Under the pieces are notes generated by a model that was given only the letters and a program-made list of their open reading frames with translations, had not been told where the DNA came from and did not search any database. Both the position numbers and the translations under genes were made by a program. Below, one piece after another: positions 1 through 8,111 of a stretch of 64,000 nt of DNA (its first letter is position 1; every line of letters starts with the position of its first letter). This DNA is from Chloroflexota bacterium (lineage in GTDB: Bacteria; Chloroflexota; Anaerolineae; Anaerolineales; Villigracilaceae), in assembly GCA_029782225.1 (NCBI GenBank), contig JAKOVF010000329.1:17528-81527 (forward strand), in the 5' to 3' direction.

Positions 1-576
1 GTGGTTGCCATTCCCGTCCTGTTTCTTGGACTTTTACTCTCCCAAGTGCGCCAGATTACCATGTCCCCGTGCGGGCTTTCGCTGGAGGGTAATTCGCTGC
101 TGTATCTCTTTTCAAAGTATGTCGTCTTTCATCAGTTGCTTCCCGCGCCGACCACCGGCACCACGGATTTCCTTTACTGGCTGAAATACTTCTTCACCGG
201 TCGCCCCTTCCCCATTGGCGGCATGGATGTGTTCATTCATCCGGTCGCGTTTGCAGGGTGGGCGGGGATCCTTGTCACGGCCTTGAACCTCATCCCCGCG
301 GGGACGCTGGATGGCGGACACGTCGTCTATTCGTTCTTTGGCGATAAGGCGAAAAAAGCTTTCCCGTTCATTATTGGCGTCATGGCAGTGCTTGGTCTCT
401 TCTGGACCGGATGGTGGCTCTGGGCAGTATTGTTATTCTGGCTGGGACGCGTCCATGCTGAGCCGTTGGATCAGATCACGCAGCTGGACCCGACACGCCG
501 CGCCGTTGCCGCGCTGGTCATTGTTATTTTCTTTTTGGTCTTCATGCCGGTCCCATTCAGCGCCCTTCTCCCATGA
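1..576 (+). CDS. M50 site-2 protease family protein, C-terminal part
   Basis: The gene runs in from the left edge, so its start and the HExxH zinc site are missing. The visible 191 residues are mostly hydrophobic and contain NLIPAGTLDGGH around residues 96-107. This matches the NxxPxxxLDGG motif that supplies the third zinc ligand in site-2 metalloproteases. Further membrane helices follow at about residues 120-150 and 166-186. The family cleaves substrates within the membrane, but the substrate here is unknown. The stop overlaps the next start (ATGA at 573-576), so translation of the two is probably coupled. Confidence is good for the family and low for any specific role. Confidence 0.8.
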   Translation: MVAIPVLFLGLLLSQVRQITMSPCGLSLEGNSLLYLFSKYVVFHQLLPAPTTGTTDFLYWLKYFFTGRPFPIGGMDVFIHPVAFAGWAGILVTALNLIPAGTLDGGHVVYSFFGDKAKKAFPFIIGVMAVLGLFWTGWWLWAVLLFWLGRVHAEPLDQITQLDPTRRAVAALVIVIFFLVFMPVPFSALLP

Positions 577-1940
577 AGAAAAGCCTCATCGCAGTCTGCA
601 TCGCTGCCCTGATCCTATCCGCTTGTGGCAAACTCACGGCAATAGAAACCCCCGCTCCCACACAGGTTGGTGGGAAAACTCCTCCGCCGATAGAAACCGT
701 CGAAGCGACGAGCAGGATCGAGGTCCAGGCTGATGCGCTGAAGGGGCTGGAGATCAACGTCTGGCATCCATGGTTCGGCGTCGAGGCCAGTCTGTTCGAA
801 GCGATGGTGGACGATTTCAATACGATCAATCAATGGGGTATCAAAGTCATTTCAAGCGGACAGGTCAATTTCAGTGCGATGTACGAGAATGTCACGCAGG
901 CCCTTCCGATGAAGGATAAGCCAGACGTTGTGATCGCGCTGCCTGAGCACGCGCTGGGTTGGGACGCCGAAGGTGTGGTTGCTGACCTGACCCCCTACGT
1001 GGAAGATCCCGCTTATGGAATTGACCCGTCGGATTTCCCTTCCGTGTTTTGGACGCAGGACCAATCCGGCCAACGGCGCGTTGCCATCCCTGCGCAGCGC
1101 ACGGCCCGCTTCCTGTTGTGGAACGAAACGTGGGCCGGTGAACTTGGCTTTGATTCGCCTCCCGCCTCGGCAGATGGTTTTCGCCAGCAGGCGTGCCGTG
1201 CGCATCAGACCATGCGGGCAGATCAAACTCCCAACAACGACGGGATGGGCGGCTGGATCGTGGACGCGCAACCGATGACTGACTACGCCTGGCTGCTTGC
1301 ATTCCAGGGGGGTGTGCTCGAAGGCGATAGTTATCGCCTGCTCACGCCAAACAACATCAAGGCTGCTCAATTCCTGAAGAAGCTCATGGAAGATCAGTGC
1401 GCCTGGCAAAGCGGCGGCAACCCGTTCGAGGCTTTCGCAAATAGGGAGGCGCTGTTCATCACGGCCAGCCTCGAAGATTTTCCTGAGATCACGCGCCTGT
1501 TTGCAGCCGCGAAGAGTTCGGACAAATGGCGTGTGCTCCCTTTTCCGGGTGACGGATCCAATGTGTTCGTTGTCTATGGTTCGTCTTATGTAATGCTGGC
1601 CTCCACGCCTGAGGAACAACTGGCCTCATGGATCTTTATCCGCTGGATGCTCGATCCGCAACAGGATGCACGCTTCGTGCAGGCGACGGATATGTTTCCG
1701 CTTCGCACCTCGACCCAGGGCCTGCTCGCCGCCTATCAAAGCTCTCATCCCCAGTGGGCCGAGGCAATTAAGCTCCTGCCCGAGGGGCAATTGCAGCCGC
1801 AACTGGCCTCATGGCGGACAGTCAAAGTGATGCTCGGCGACGCCTTTACAGATATGTTCACTCGCACTGATCTCACTAGCGGACAGGTCGCAAAGGTGTT
1901 ACAACAGATACAGGAGACCGCGCAGGAATTAAATAAATAA
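573..1940 (+). CDS. Extracellular solute-binding lipoprotein (sugar ABC type)
   Basis: The 455-residue protein starts with a lipoprotein signal (MKKSLIAVCIAALILSAC, lipobox LSAC, cysteine at 18). A low-complexity Pro/Thr linker and a mature domain follow. The mature part has features of family 1 extracellular binding proteins: an early INVWHPW segment and a C-terminal hinge region rich in Trp and aromatic residues. Such proteins deliver ligands, usually sugars, to ABC permeases. No permease or ATPase gene is next to it, so it either serves a distant transporter or acts as a sensor. It overlaps the M50 protease gene by four bases. The ligand cannot be inferred. Confidence 0.82.
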   Translation: MKKSLIAVCIAALILSACGKLTAIETPAPTQVGGKTPPPIETVEATSRIEVQADALKGLEINVWHPWFGVEASLFEAMVDDFNTINQWGIKVISSGQVNFSAMYENVTQALPMKDKPDVVIALPEHALGWDAEGVVADLTPYVEDPAYGIDPSDFPSVFWTQDQSGQRRVAIPAQRTARFLLWNETWAGELGFDSPPASADGFRQQACRAHQTMRADQTPNNDGMGGWIVDAQPMTDYAWLLAFQGGVLEGDSYRLLTPNNIKAAQFLKKLMEDQCAWQSGGNPFEAFANREALFITASLEDFPEITRLFAAAKSSDKWRVLPFPGDGSNVFVVYGSSYVMLASTPEEQLASWIFIRWMLDPQQDARFVQATDMFPLRTSTQGLLAAYQSSHPQWAEAIKLLPEGQLQPQLASWRTVKVMLGDAFTDMFTRTDLTSGQVAKVLQQIQETAQELNK

Positions 1941-1941
1941 C

Positions 1942-1990
1942 ACCCTCATCCCCAACCCTTCTCCCATCGGGAGAGGGTTAGCGTGAGGGC
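1942..1990. repeat. Dispersed palindrome, CCCTCATCC/GGGAGAGGGTT family
   Basis: This imperfect inverted repeat starts just after the stop at 1940. CACCCTCATC is echoed by TGAGGG, and CAACCCTTCTCCC by GGGAGAGGGTT. A related element lies at 8031-8098 and another inside a coding gene at 40357-40420. It looks like a mobile REP-type palindrome and could also act as an mRNA 3' end. Confidence 0.65.
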
Positions 1991-2003
1991 GCAGGAGTTC
2001 AAC

Positions 2004-2234
2004 ATGCCCATCTACGAATATGTCTGTCTCGATTGCAAGAATGAGTTCGAAACCATCCGTTCGATGAAAGATGCTGACAAGCCAACGGAGTGCGAGAAGT
2101 GCGGAGGGCTGCACGTCAAGCGTAAGCTGGCTGTGATCTACGCCATGAGCGGCGGACATGCCGTTTCGGGCACATCAAACAGCTGCAACTGCGGTTCATG
2201 CAGGGGCGGGAATTGCGCAGGGTGCGGTTCATAA
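2004..2234 (+). CDS. FmdB family zinc-ribbon protein
   Basis: This 76-residue protein begins MPIYEYVCLDC, the signature start of FmdB putative regulatory proteins. A zinc ribbon is formed by CLDC near residue 8 and CEKCGG near residue 34. The C-terminal tail is unusually Cys/Gly rich (CNCGSCRGGNCAGCGS). An in-frame start 21 bases upstream would extend the protein into the palindromic repeat, so the MPIYEY start was preferred. FmdB homologues were proposed as regulators of formamidase/amidase genes, but none is nearby, so the actual role is unknown. A hairpin terminator follows. Confidence 0.85.
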   Translation: MPIYEYVCLDCKNEFETIRSMKDADKPTECEKCGGLHVKRKLAVIYAMSGGHAVSGTSNSCNCGSCRGGNCAGCGS

Positions 2235-2243
2235 GAACACGTC

Positions 2244-2278
2244 AGATAATACGGCAGTCCAACTGCCGCATTATCTTT
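2244..2278 (+). terminator. Intrinsic terminator after the fmdB-like gene
   Basis: AGATAATACGGCAGT pairs with ACTGCCGCATTATCT across a three-base loop, with one A-C mismatch, and TTTAA follows. The stem lies 10 bases after the stop codon. Confidence 0.7.
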
Positions 2279-2291
2279 AACAGCAGGCTGT

Positions 2292-3047
2292 ATGGCCCAG
2301 GGAACCGTTCGCTACACCCATCACCCGTTTCTGGTGGCTGCCCTCGCCCGGGACGCCTTGCTGGGACGCAAGCGATCCTTTCGTGAAGACGCGGCTGCTT
2401 TCGTCCGGCATCTCAACCCTCCTCTGCGTATTCTGGGAAAAGAGAATATTCCACAACAGGCGCCATGCATTGTCATGGCGAACCACTATTTTCGTCCCGG
2501 CTTTCAGGCATGGTGGATCGCGCTGGGCATCGCGGCCTGCATCCCGCTGGAGATGTACTGGGTCATGACCGGCGAACTGACGTTTCCTGGCAAATGGTAT
2601 GCGTGGTTTGGTTCAGCTTTATCCAGATTCATCCTGGCAAGGATTGCCCGCACTTACTCATTTACCACCATGCCTCCCATGCCGCCGCGTCCGAAGGATG
2701 TCGCGGCCCGTGCTCGCGCCGTACGCGAAGTCGTGGAATGCGTGCGGGAGCGCAGGCCCATCCTCGGTATCACGCCCGAAGGCGGAGACCAGCCCGGAGG
2801 ACGGCTCACCATGCCGGCCTCTGGCTCAGGACGATTTGCCTTGCTCATATCAAATCCGCATATACCGATTGTCCCGGTAGGAGTGTATGAATCAGAAGAG
2901 GATTTTTGTCTGAGGTTTGGCGAGGCCTTTTGCCTGAGCGTCGCTGCGGATCTTCCGTCAGATGAGAAGGATACGCTTGCTGCGCAAATGATGATGAGGA
3001 AGATTGCTGCATTGCTGCCAGAGAACTTGCGAGGAGAATTCGCATGA
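2292..3047 (+). CDS. PlsC-like 1-acylglycerol-phosphate acyltransferase family protein
   Basis: The 251-residue protein resembles the glycerolipid acyltransferase fold. An acyl-acceptor motif I region VMANHYFRPGF is near residue 62. A motif III-like region GITPEGGDQPGG is near residue 157. The family transfers acyl chains to lysophosphatidic acid or related lysolipids at the membrane. Motif I is atypical: the canonical NHX4D aspartate is glycine here (NH-YFRP-G). Catalysis may therefore differ or be lost. The stop overlaps the start of the downstream MFS gene by four bases, so the two are co-translated; a lipid-linked substrate for that carrier is possible but speculative. Confidence 0.7.
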   Translation: MAQGTVRYTHHPFLVAALARDALLGRKRSFREDAAAFVRHLNPPLRILGKENIPQQAPCIVMANHYFRPGFQAWWIALGIAACIPLEMYWVMTGELTFPGKWYAWFGSALSRFILARIARTYSFTTMPPMPPRPKDVAARARAVREVVECVRERRPILGITPEGGDQPGGRLTMPASGSGRFALLISNPHIPIVPVGVYESEEDFCLRFGEAFCLSVAADLPSDEKDTLAAQMMMRKIAALLPENLRGEFA

Positions 3048-4270
3048 AGAAGATCACATCGGTCCGGGGAATGATCGTTTTGAATGCCTATTGGATCGGC
3101 CTCTCGTTCAAATGGAATGCCCTGCATCCGATCATTATCCCGGCGGTGCTGCTCAACTACGTTCCCGACGCGCAGAAGAATACCTATCTTGGCATCCTCA
3201 CTTTCATTGGCCTGGTCATCGCGACTGTGGTACAGCCTCTCGCCGGCGCGGTCAGTGATAGATGGTCTTCTCGTTTTGGCAGGCGCAGGCCATTCATGGT
3301 GATCGCAACTCTATTTGACCTCGTGTTCTTGTCCGTGCTGGCGTGGGGCGGGGGATTGCTCTGGCTGTTCATCGGATATGTGGGACTGCAATTCAGCTCG
3401 AACATCGCGCACGGCCCGGCGCAGGGACTTCTGCCCGACCGTGTCGCGCCGGAAAAGGTCGGCATGGCCAGCGGACTCAAGACCTTTATGGATATGTTCT
3501 CGCTGATCATCGCCTCGCTTCTCGCGGGACGATTGCTGGATCCCGCTACGAATGACCCGACCCTCATCCTGATCGTTTTGATGGCAGTGATCTGTATTGC
3601 AACTGCTGTTACGGTGATTTTTACGCCGGAGGAGCCAACTCATGAGAAAAAGCAAATTGACTGGGCAGGCCTCCGCGCTCAATTCAAAATCGACTTCCGT
3701 GCCAACACCTCCTACTGGTGGTTGATCGCCGAGCGCGGACTCTTCCTGCTTGGCATTTATGGTGTGCAGGCCTTTGCACAATACTATTTGCAGGATGTCA
3801 TCCGTGTCCCGGATCCACCCAAACAGACCGGTGATCTCCTGGCAACTCTGACTCTCTCTTTGGTTGTCCTGGTCCTTATCGGCGGCTGGCTGGCAGATAA
3901 ATTTGGCCCGAAGCGCCTGTTATATACAGCAAGCTTTGTCACTGCGGCAGGGATGCTACTCATGCTGCTCGCGCGTGATATGAGCGGATTGATGGCGTTC
4001 GGCAGCGTGCTCGGGGCGGGCATTGGTCTCTTCCTCACAGCAAACTGGGCGCTGGCGAATCAACTTGCGCCCGGTGAAGAAGCAGGGAAATATCTTGGCC
4101 TCACCAATCTTGCCACAGCTGGGTCGGGCGCTCTGGCGCGCCTCGAAGGTCCGGCGCTGGACTGGTTGAACGGCCTCTGGCCCGGCCAGTGGGTGGGATA
4201 TACATCGCTTTTCATCTTCGGCGCGGCGTGCATGTTATTGAGTGTTCTGTTTTTGAGGAAGATACGGTAG
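3044..4270 (+). CDS. MFS transporter
   Basis: The 408-residue polytopic protein has about 12 predicted helices. It carries the MFS loop 2-3 signature in the form GAVSDRWSSRFGRRRPFM (residues about 68-85). A second loop motif, GGWLADKFGPKRLL, lies near residue 280 at the start of the C-terminal half. The long Arg-rich first motif resembles sugar/cation symporter-type MFS proteins, but the substrate cannot be assigned. It starts within the end of the acyltransferase gene (ATGA). Its stop codon TAG abuts a dispersed palindrome. Confidence 0.85.
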   Translation: MKKITSVRGMIVLNAYWIGLSFKWNALHPIIIPAVLLNYVPDAQKNTYLGILTFIGLVIATVVQPLAGAVSDRWSSRFGRRRPFMVIATLFDLVFLSVLAWGGGLLWLFIGYVGLQFSSNIAHGPAQGLLPDRVAPEKVGMASGLKTFMDMFSLIIASLLAGRLLDPATNDPTLILIVLMAVICIATAVTVIFTPEEPTHEKKQIDWAGLRAQFKIDFRANTSYWWLIAERGLFLLGIYGVQAFAQYYLQDVIRVPDPPKQTGDLLATLTLSLVVLVLIGGWLADKFGPKRLLYTASFVTAAGMLLMLLARDMSGLMAFGSVLGAGIGLFLTANWALANQLAPGEEAGKYLGLTNLATAGSGALARLEGPALDWLNGLWPGQWVGYTSLFIFGAACMLLSVLFLRKIR

Positions 4271-4362
4271 GGGCGACCGCGACGGTCGCCCTTTGCAGTG
4301 CCCGAACGCAGGGTAATCCCTGGATAAGGGCAAATATTGGATGAGGGCGAGCCCCATCCCTA
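4267..4362. repeat. Dispersed palindromic element, GGGCGACC/GGTCGCCC family
   Basis: The core inverted repeat GGGCGACC(5 nt)GGTCGCCC lies at 4271-4291 and is followed by TTT, so it can also act as a terminator. The wider element runs from GTAGGGG at the stop codon of the MFS gene to CATCCCTAC at 4362, giving matching outer ends. A related core with the same five-base loop spacing is at 37179-37203. In both cases a TATAAT box follows the element and drives the next gene. Confidence 0.65.
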
Positions 4363-4367
4363 CGCTG

Positions 4368-4373
4368 TATAAT
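4368..4373 (+). promoter_or_regulatory. -10 box TATAAT exactly 6 nt before ATG (leaderless start)
   Basis: TATAAT is followed by six bases and then the ATG at 4380. Transcription would start at or next to the start codon. No ribosome-binding site and no good -35 box are visible. The same geometry occurs at five other genes in this window. Confidence 0.6.
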
Positions 4374-4379
4374 TATTTC

Positions 4380-5567
4380 ATGAAAAAATATTGGATTATT
4401 GTATTAATCCTGGCGGCGGCGGCCGCCTTTTTTGCATGGCCCTATTTCACAAATGTGAAGCTGCCTGAGACCGCCATCACCAGTTACGGCTCGGAGACTG
4501 TGCGTGCCGAAGTAGTCCAGATCACCGAGCAAGGCTCCATTGACCTGGGCGGCCATACACAGACCTATCAGATCGCACGGGTGAAGATTCTCGAAGGTGA
4601 GTTCAAAGATGTGCCGATGGAAATTGACTACGGCAAACGTCAGATCCGTTCGGATGATTACCTGCTCTCGCCCGGCGACAAGGTCATCGTTTCGATCAGC
4701 ACCACGCCGGATAACGTAGTCAACGCCTATTTTGTGGATTTTGTCCGCACCGGGCCGATTCTGTGGCTCACGATCATCTTCGCCGCGGCCATCCTCGCCA
4801 TCAGCGCCTGGAAGGGATTGCGAGCCCTGCTCAGCCTGGCCTTCAGCCTCTTTATCATCATTGCGTATATCATTCCGCATATCCTCGCCGGGGAAGACCC
4901 ACTTCAGGTCAGCATTATTGGTTCAGCTATCCTGCTGGGAGTCACGCTCTACCTCACTTATGGCTGGACGCTCAAGACGCACGCGGCTGTCGTAAGCATG
5001 ATTCTTGTCCTGGTCCTCACGGGTTTGCTCTCCCTGATCTTTGTCTTGTTTACGCGCCTGAACGGCATGGGCGACGAAAACGTGATGTTCCTGATGCAAT
5101 CGATGACCACGCCGATCAATCTGCGCGGGCTTTTGCTCGGCGGGATGATCATCGGCGCCTTGGGCGTGCTGGATGACCTTGTGACGACTCAAGCCGCAGC
5201 CGTGTTCGAACTCCACCATGCGAACCCAAATTTTGGCTTTCGCAGCCTATACAAATCGGCCATGCGCATCGGCCAGGACCATGTGGCTGCCACCGTCAAC
5301 ACCCTGGTTTTGGCCTATGCTGGAGCCTCCCTCCCGATGTTCCTGATGTTTTCTCTCGCCCGCGGGGACTATGGCTACCTCATCAATTTTTCATTTATTG
5401 CTGAGGAGGTCGTGCGGACACTGGTCGGGTCGCTGGGGCTGATCGCCGCTGTCCCTTTGACCACGGCAATCGCCATTCTCTTCGCTCTCAGGGCTGAGTC
5501 GCTGCTTAGGTGGGAGCAGATTCTCGGCCCGGAGGGAAGCGAGGAGGGGCATTCTCATGTTCATTAG
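4380..5567 (+). CDS. YibE/F family membrane protein
   Basis: The 395-residue protein has one N-terminal membrane anchor (residues about 4-20). A roughly 100-residue beta-rich extracytoplasmic domain follows, then seven or eight helices, ending with a His-containing tail (EGHSHVH). This order is typical of the YibE/F family. The polytopic part contains LGVLDDLVTTQAAAVFEL, a characteristic segment. The function of the family is not established. The start was placed at MKKYWIIV because a TATAAT box lies six bases upstream, suggesting a leaderless mRNA; an in-frame ATG 39 bases upstream would sit before that promoter. Confidence 0.85.
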   Translation: MKKYWIIVLILAAAAAFFAWPYFTNVKLPETAITSYGSETVRAEVVQITEQGSIDLGGHTQTYQIARVKILEGEFKDVPMEIDYGKRQIRSDDYLLSPGDKVIVSISTTPDNVVNAYFVDFVRTGPILWLTIIFAAAILAISAWKGLRALLSLAFSLFIIIAYIIPHILAGEDPLQVSIIGSAILLGVTLYLTYGWTLKTHAAVVSMILVLVLTGLLSLIFVLFTRLNGMGDENVMFLMQSMTTPINLRGLLLGGMIIGALGVLDDLVTTQAAAVFELHHANPNFGFRSLYKSAMRIGQDHVAATVNTLVLAYAGASLPMFLMFSLARGDYGYLINFSFIAEEVVRTLVGSLGLIAAVPLTTAIAILFALRAESLLRWEQILGPEGSEEGHSHVH

Positions 5568-5620
5568 TGCGTCGCACCTCACTCGATCCAAACTTTCCCG
5601 TTTTGTAAGGTGCGACGCAC
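5567..5620. repeat. Paired palindromes GTGCGTCGCAC / GTGCGACGCAC
   Basis: GTGCGTCGCACCT (5567-5579) and AGGTGCGACGCAC (5608-5620) form a perfect 13-bp inverted repeat with a 28-base loop. Each arm is itself an odd palindrome around GTGCG-N-CGCAC. The left arm overlaps the last base of the yibE/F stop codon. The right arm lies 10 bases before the ECF-type promoter of the sigma gene. It may be a dispersed repeat, a terminator or a regulator-binding pair. Confidence 0.6.
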
Positions 5621-5630
5621 CCTCGTACAG

Positions 5631-5658
5631 TGCAACTTTCTGCCATTCCTGCCGTATA
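5631..5658 (+). promoter_or_regulatory. ECF-type promoter upstream of sigma gene
   Basis: TGCAAC (5631-5636), a 16-base spacer and CGTATA (5653-5658) resemble the known ECF (SigW-like) pattern TGAAAC-N16-CGTA. It lies 30 bases before the GTG start of the sigma gene. This fits autoregulation, which is inferred and not shown. Confidence 0.5.
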
Positions 5659-5687
5659 AGATAGTAGAAAGTCCACAAGGAGCACGC

Positions 5688-6290
5688 GTGAACGAAGAAA
5701 TGGCCTGGGTGGTCCAGGCCCAGCAAGGCAGTGACGAGGCTTTCACTCGGCTCGTCGAAACCTATCAAACCCCTGTATATAACCTGTGCTATCGCATGTT
5801 GGGCGAGCCGGAATATGCTGAGGACGCTGCACAGGAGACCTTCCTGCGGGCGTTCCAGCATCTGCACCGCTATGACCAAAAGCGACCGTTTGCGACGTGG
5901 CTTCTCTCGATTGCCGCGCATTACTGCATTGACCGTCTGCGCCGCCGCAAGTTTGCAATGTTCTCGATGGATGAGGAAGATGATGAAGGAAACTCGTTCG
6001 AATTGCCGGACCCCGATTCCCCCGACCCTGAAGCGGAATCGGTCAAAGGCGAAATCCAGGATCGGATCCAGGGCATGCTCAAGGACCTGGATGATACTGA
6101 CAGGGCTGCAATCATTATGAGATATTGGTACGACTATTCCGAAGCGGAGATTGCCCAGTCTTTGCGCCTGACGGTAAGTGCGGTCAAGAGCCGCCTGCAT
6201 CGTGCACGCAAAGAACTGGCCGGTTTGTGGCAAAACGAAGAAGCGCACGCTCAACCTAAAAGGAGGCCCCATGAATCACCGGCCTTTTGA
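5688..6290 (+). CDS. ECF RNA polymerase sigma factor
   Basis: The 200-residue protein has sigma-70 region 2 (about residues 10-80, including AEDAAQETFLRAF and a Trp in FATWLLSIA). An acidic linker (about residues 90-125) and region 4 (AEIAQSLRLTVSAVKSRLHRARKEL, about 160-185) follow. It directs RNA polymerase to a small regulon. The GTG start was chosen because AAGGAG precedes it with good spacing and region 2 begins soon after. The 3' end overlaps the anti-sigma gene, so the pair is coupled. A candidate autoregulatory promoter lies upstream. Confidence 0.92.
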   Translation: MNEEMAWVVQAQQGSDEAFTRLVETYQTPVYNLCYRMLGEPEYAEDAAQETFLRAFQHLHRYDQKRPFATWLLSIAAHYCIDRLRRRKFAMFSMDEEDDEGNSFELPDPDSPDPEAESVKGEIQDRIQGMLKDLDDTDRAAIIMRYWYDYSEAEIAQSLRLTVSAVKSRLHRARKELAGLWQNEEAHAQPKRRPHESPAF

Positions 6291-6801
6291 AGACTGGCTT
6301 TTGAATGAACAACGTCTCACACCCGCTGAAAAACGGGACCTGGACGAACATCTGCGGAGCTGCAAGGTTTGTGCCGCTCTGGCAGAGACCGGGCTGGAAT
6401 TGCGCTCCGTGCGCAAGGTTTCTCCCGCGCCCGGTTTTACGGCGCGCTTCCAGCAGAGGTTGGCCGCGCAACGGATCGCGGAACGACGGCGCAAGCTGTG
6501 GGGCCTGATCGTGTTCCTGGTTGGCGGGTTAGGGCTCCTATTGTGGCTAACCTTACCCATTCTCCTGGCGCTGATCAATTCGCCCGGCCAGTGGATCACG
6601 GTCCTGATCAGCTATTTTCTATTTGTCGTTACCTCTTTTGAAACCATGACCGACGTTTTGCTGGTATTTCTAAGAGTTGTGCCGGGGTTCATCCCCTCTT
6701 ACATTTGGATGGTGCTCGTTTCAGCGTTGGCTGGCCTGGGCCTTTTATGGACGATATCCATCTGGCGGTTTAGCCGCTTTCCACGAATATCGCAACAGTA
6801 A
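6271..6801 (+). CDS. Anti-sigma factor with zf-HC2 domain
   Basis: The 176-residue protein has an N-terminal zinc-binding anti-sigma motif HLRSCKVC (HX3CX2C, about residues 28-35). Cytosolic residues up to about 70 follow, then three hydrophobic segments (about 77-103, 108-124, 134-158). Zinc-binding anti-sigma domains clamp the cognate ECF sigma factor until a signal releases it. The gene begins inside the sigma gene behind a strong AAAAGGAGG site, so the two are made together. The three membrane segments suggest the signal is sensed at the membrane. Confidence 0.85.
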   Translation: MNHRPFEDWLLNEQRLTPAEKRDLDEHLRSCKVCAALAETGLELRSVRKVSPAPGFTARFQQRLAAQRIAERRRKLWGLIVFLVGGLGLLLWLTLPILLALINSPGQWITVLISYFLFVVTSFETMTDVLLVFLRVVPGFIPSYIWMVLVSALAGLGLLWTISIWRFSRFPRISQQ

Positions 6802-6825
6802 TTGGAAATGAGAAGTTGCGAAGTA

Positions 6826-6859
6826 CCGCAGCCTCAATCAGTTTTCAAGGTAGCTGCGG
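6826..6859 (+). promoter_or_regulatory. Stem-loop before the bactofilin-like gene
   Basis: CCGCAGC pairs with GCTGCGG across a 20-base loop, ending four bases before the AAGGAG site of the next gene. It could tune translation or stabilise the message end. Confidence 0.35.
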
Positions 6860-6875
6860 CACAAGGAGTATCACT

Positions 6876-7937
6876 ATGAAGAAATTAAGTAAGTTCATTG
6901 CAGTGCTAGCCATGATGGTGTTCCTGCTTCTGCCCACCCGGGCTGCACAGGCTCAGGGGCCAGATCACGGCGGCAAGATTGTGTTCGGCGAGAGCTACAC
7001 ACTGAAGAGCGGCGAAACGCTCAATGGCGACCTGGTCGTTTTCGGTGGGAACGTGACGATTGAAAAGGATGCGACCGTTACGGGAAGCATCGTTGTCTTT
7101 GGCGGGACCATAGAGTTGCAGGAGGGCGCCACCATCCAGAAGGATACGGCGATGATCGGTGGCACGATGGATGCCAGCGGAATTGTGAACGGTGATGTAT
7201 TCGTCATGGGCGGGCGCATTAACTTGAATGACACTGCTGTCGTTCACGGCAACATCTCCACCATGGGCGGCGAAGTCCAACGCGACCCCAAGGCACAAGT
7301 GGATGGCCAGATCCTCGAAAACATCCCTGCGCCGGCAGTCCAGATTCCAACCGTTGTGCCGGGAGCGCCCAACGTTCCGAATGTGCCGCCGCATATCAAT
7401 GTGAATGTCAATCCGCTCGGCGAAGCTGCCATGGTTGTGCTGCGTGCCCTGATCGTCGCCGCGCTGGCGATGCTGTTGACACTTTTCCTTCAGCCGCAGT
7501 TGGAGCGCGTGTCTGATGCAATCCTGCACCAGCCTGTGGTCGCCGGAGGCTTCGGATTGCTGACCGCTGTGCTTGCTCCATTCGTGCTCCTGATCCTCGT
7601 CGTTACGATCATCCTGATCCCGGTGGCTTTTCTGGCGCTGGTCGTCCTGCCGCTGGCGTGGTTGTTCGGTGTGATCGCTCTGGGTCAGGAAGTGGGTGAC
7701 CGTTTTGCCAAGGCGGTCAATCAGACCTGGGCGCCTGTCCTAGCCACGGGAGTGGGAACCTTCCTGCTTATGCTGGTCGGTGGATATATTGGAATGATCC
7801 CCTGCGTCGGCTGGCTGCTGCCGTTCCTGATCGGTATTGTGGCGATTGGCGGCGTGATTATGACGCTGTTCGGTACTCGGTCTGCGCCGGGCACGTTGGT
7901 ACAGGTTCAGCCTGTTGAAGTTCCCCCAGCTTCATAA
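6876..7937 (+). CDS. Bactofilin-like repeat protein with membrane domain
   Basis: The 353-residue protein begins with a signal peptide (to about AAQA, residue 27). A region of short repeats follows (about residues 35-145), for example GDLVVFGGNVTIEKDATVTG and GSIVVFGGTIELQEGA. This is the hexapeptide-like pattern of polymer-forming bactofilin/DUF583 domains. A Pro-rich linker (about 150-175) leads to four or five membrane helices (about 185-340). The signal peptide places the repeats outside the membrane, unlike classical cytoplasmic bactofilins. It lies 74 bases after the anti-sigma gene and is likely a target or partner of that module, which is an inference. A strong AAGGAG precedes the ATG. 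Confidence 0.75.
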   Translation: MKKLSKFIAVLAMMVFLLLPTRAAQAQGPDHGGKIVFGESYTLKSGETLNGDLVVFGGNVTIEKDATVTGSIVVFGGTIELQEGATIQKDTAMIGGTMDASGIVNGDVFVMGGRINLNDTAVVHGNISTMGGEVQRDPKAQVDGQILENIPAPAVQIPTVVPGAPNVPNVPPHINVNVNPLGEAAMVVLRALIVAALAMLLTLFLQPQLERVSDAILHQPVVAGGFGLLTAVLAPFVLLILVVTIILIPVAFLALVVLPLAWLFGVIALGQEVGDRFAKAVNQTWAPVLATGVGTFLLMLVGGYIGMIPCVGWLLPFLIGIVAIGGVIMTLFGTRSAPGTLVQVQPVEVPPAS

Positions 7938-7989
7938 TCGATTTGTCAGACAACTGAACTGGGCCATGATGCCCACATGATATAATGAG

Positions 7990-8026
7990 CCCGCCTCGGG
8001 AGAAGGAACCCGGGGCGGGTTTTATT
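7990..8026 (+). terminator. Intrinsic terminator after the bactofilin-like gene
   Basis: CCCGCCTCGGG pairs with CCCGGGGCGGG (one G-T pair) over an eight-base loop and is followed by TTTTATT. Confidence 0.8.
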
Positions 8027-8030
8027 ATGC

Positions 8031-8098
8031 CCCCTCACCCCTGTCCCTCTCCCTCCTGAGCGCAGTCGAAGGATGGGAGAGGGGCCGAGGGTGAGGGT
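8031..8098. repeat. Dispersed palindrome CCCTCACCC...GGGTGAGGG
   Basis: The outer arms CCCTCACCC and GGGTGAGGG and the inner arms CCCTCTCCC and GGGAGAGGG enclose a second repeat type, CCTGAGCGCAGTCGAAGGA. That second type is also found at 39869-39914. It looks like one palindrome inserted in another. Confidence 0.6.
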
Positions 8099-8111
8099 AA
8101 GTCGAGGAATC

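Noticed and set aside
852..1619. Open frame of 255 codons on the minus strand
   Set aside because: It is antisense to the solute-binding lipoprotein, which has a clear signal peptide and codon pattern.
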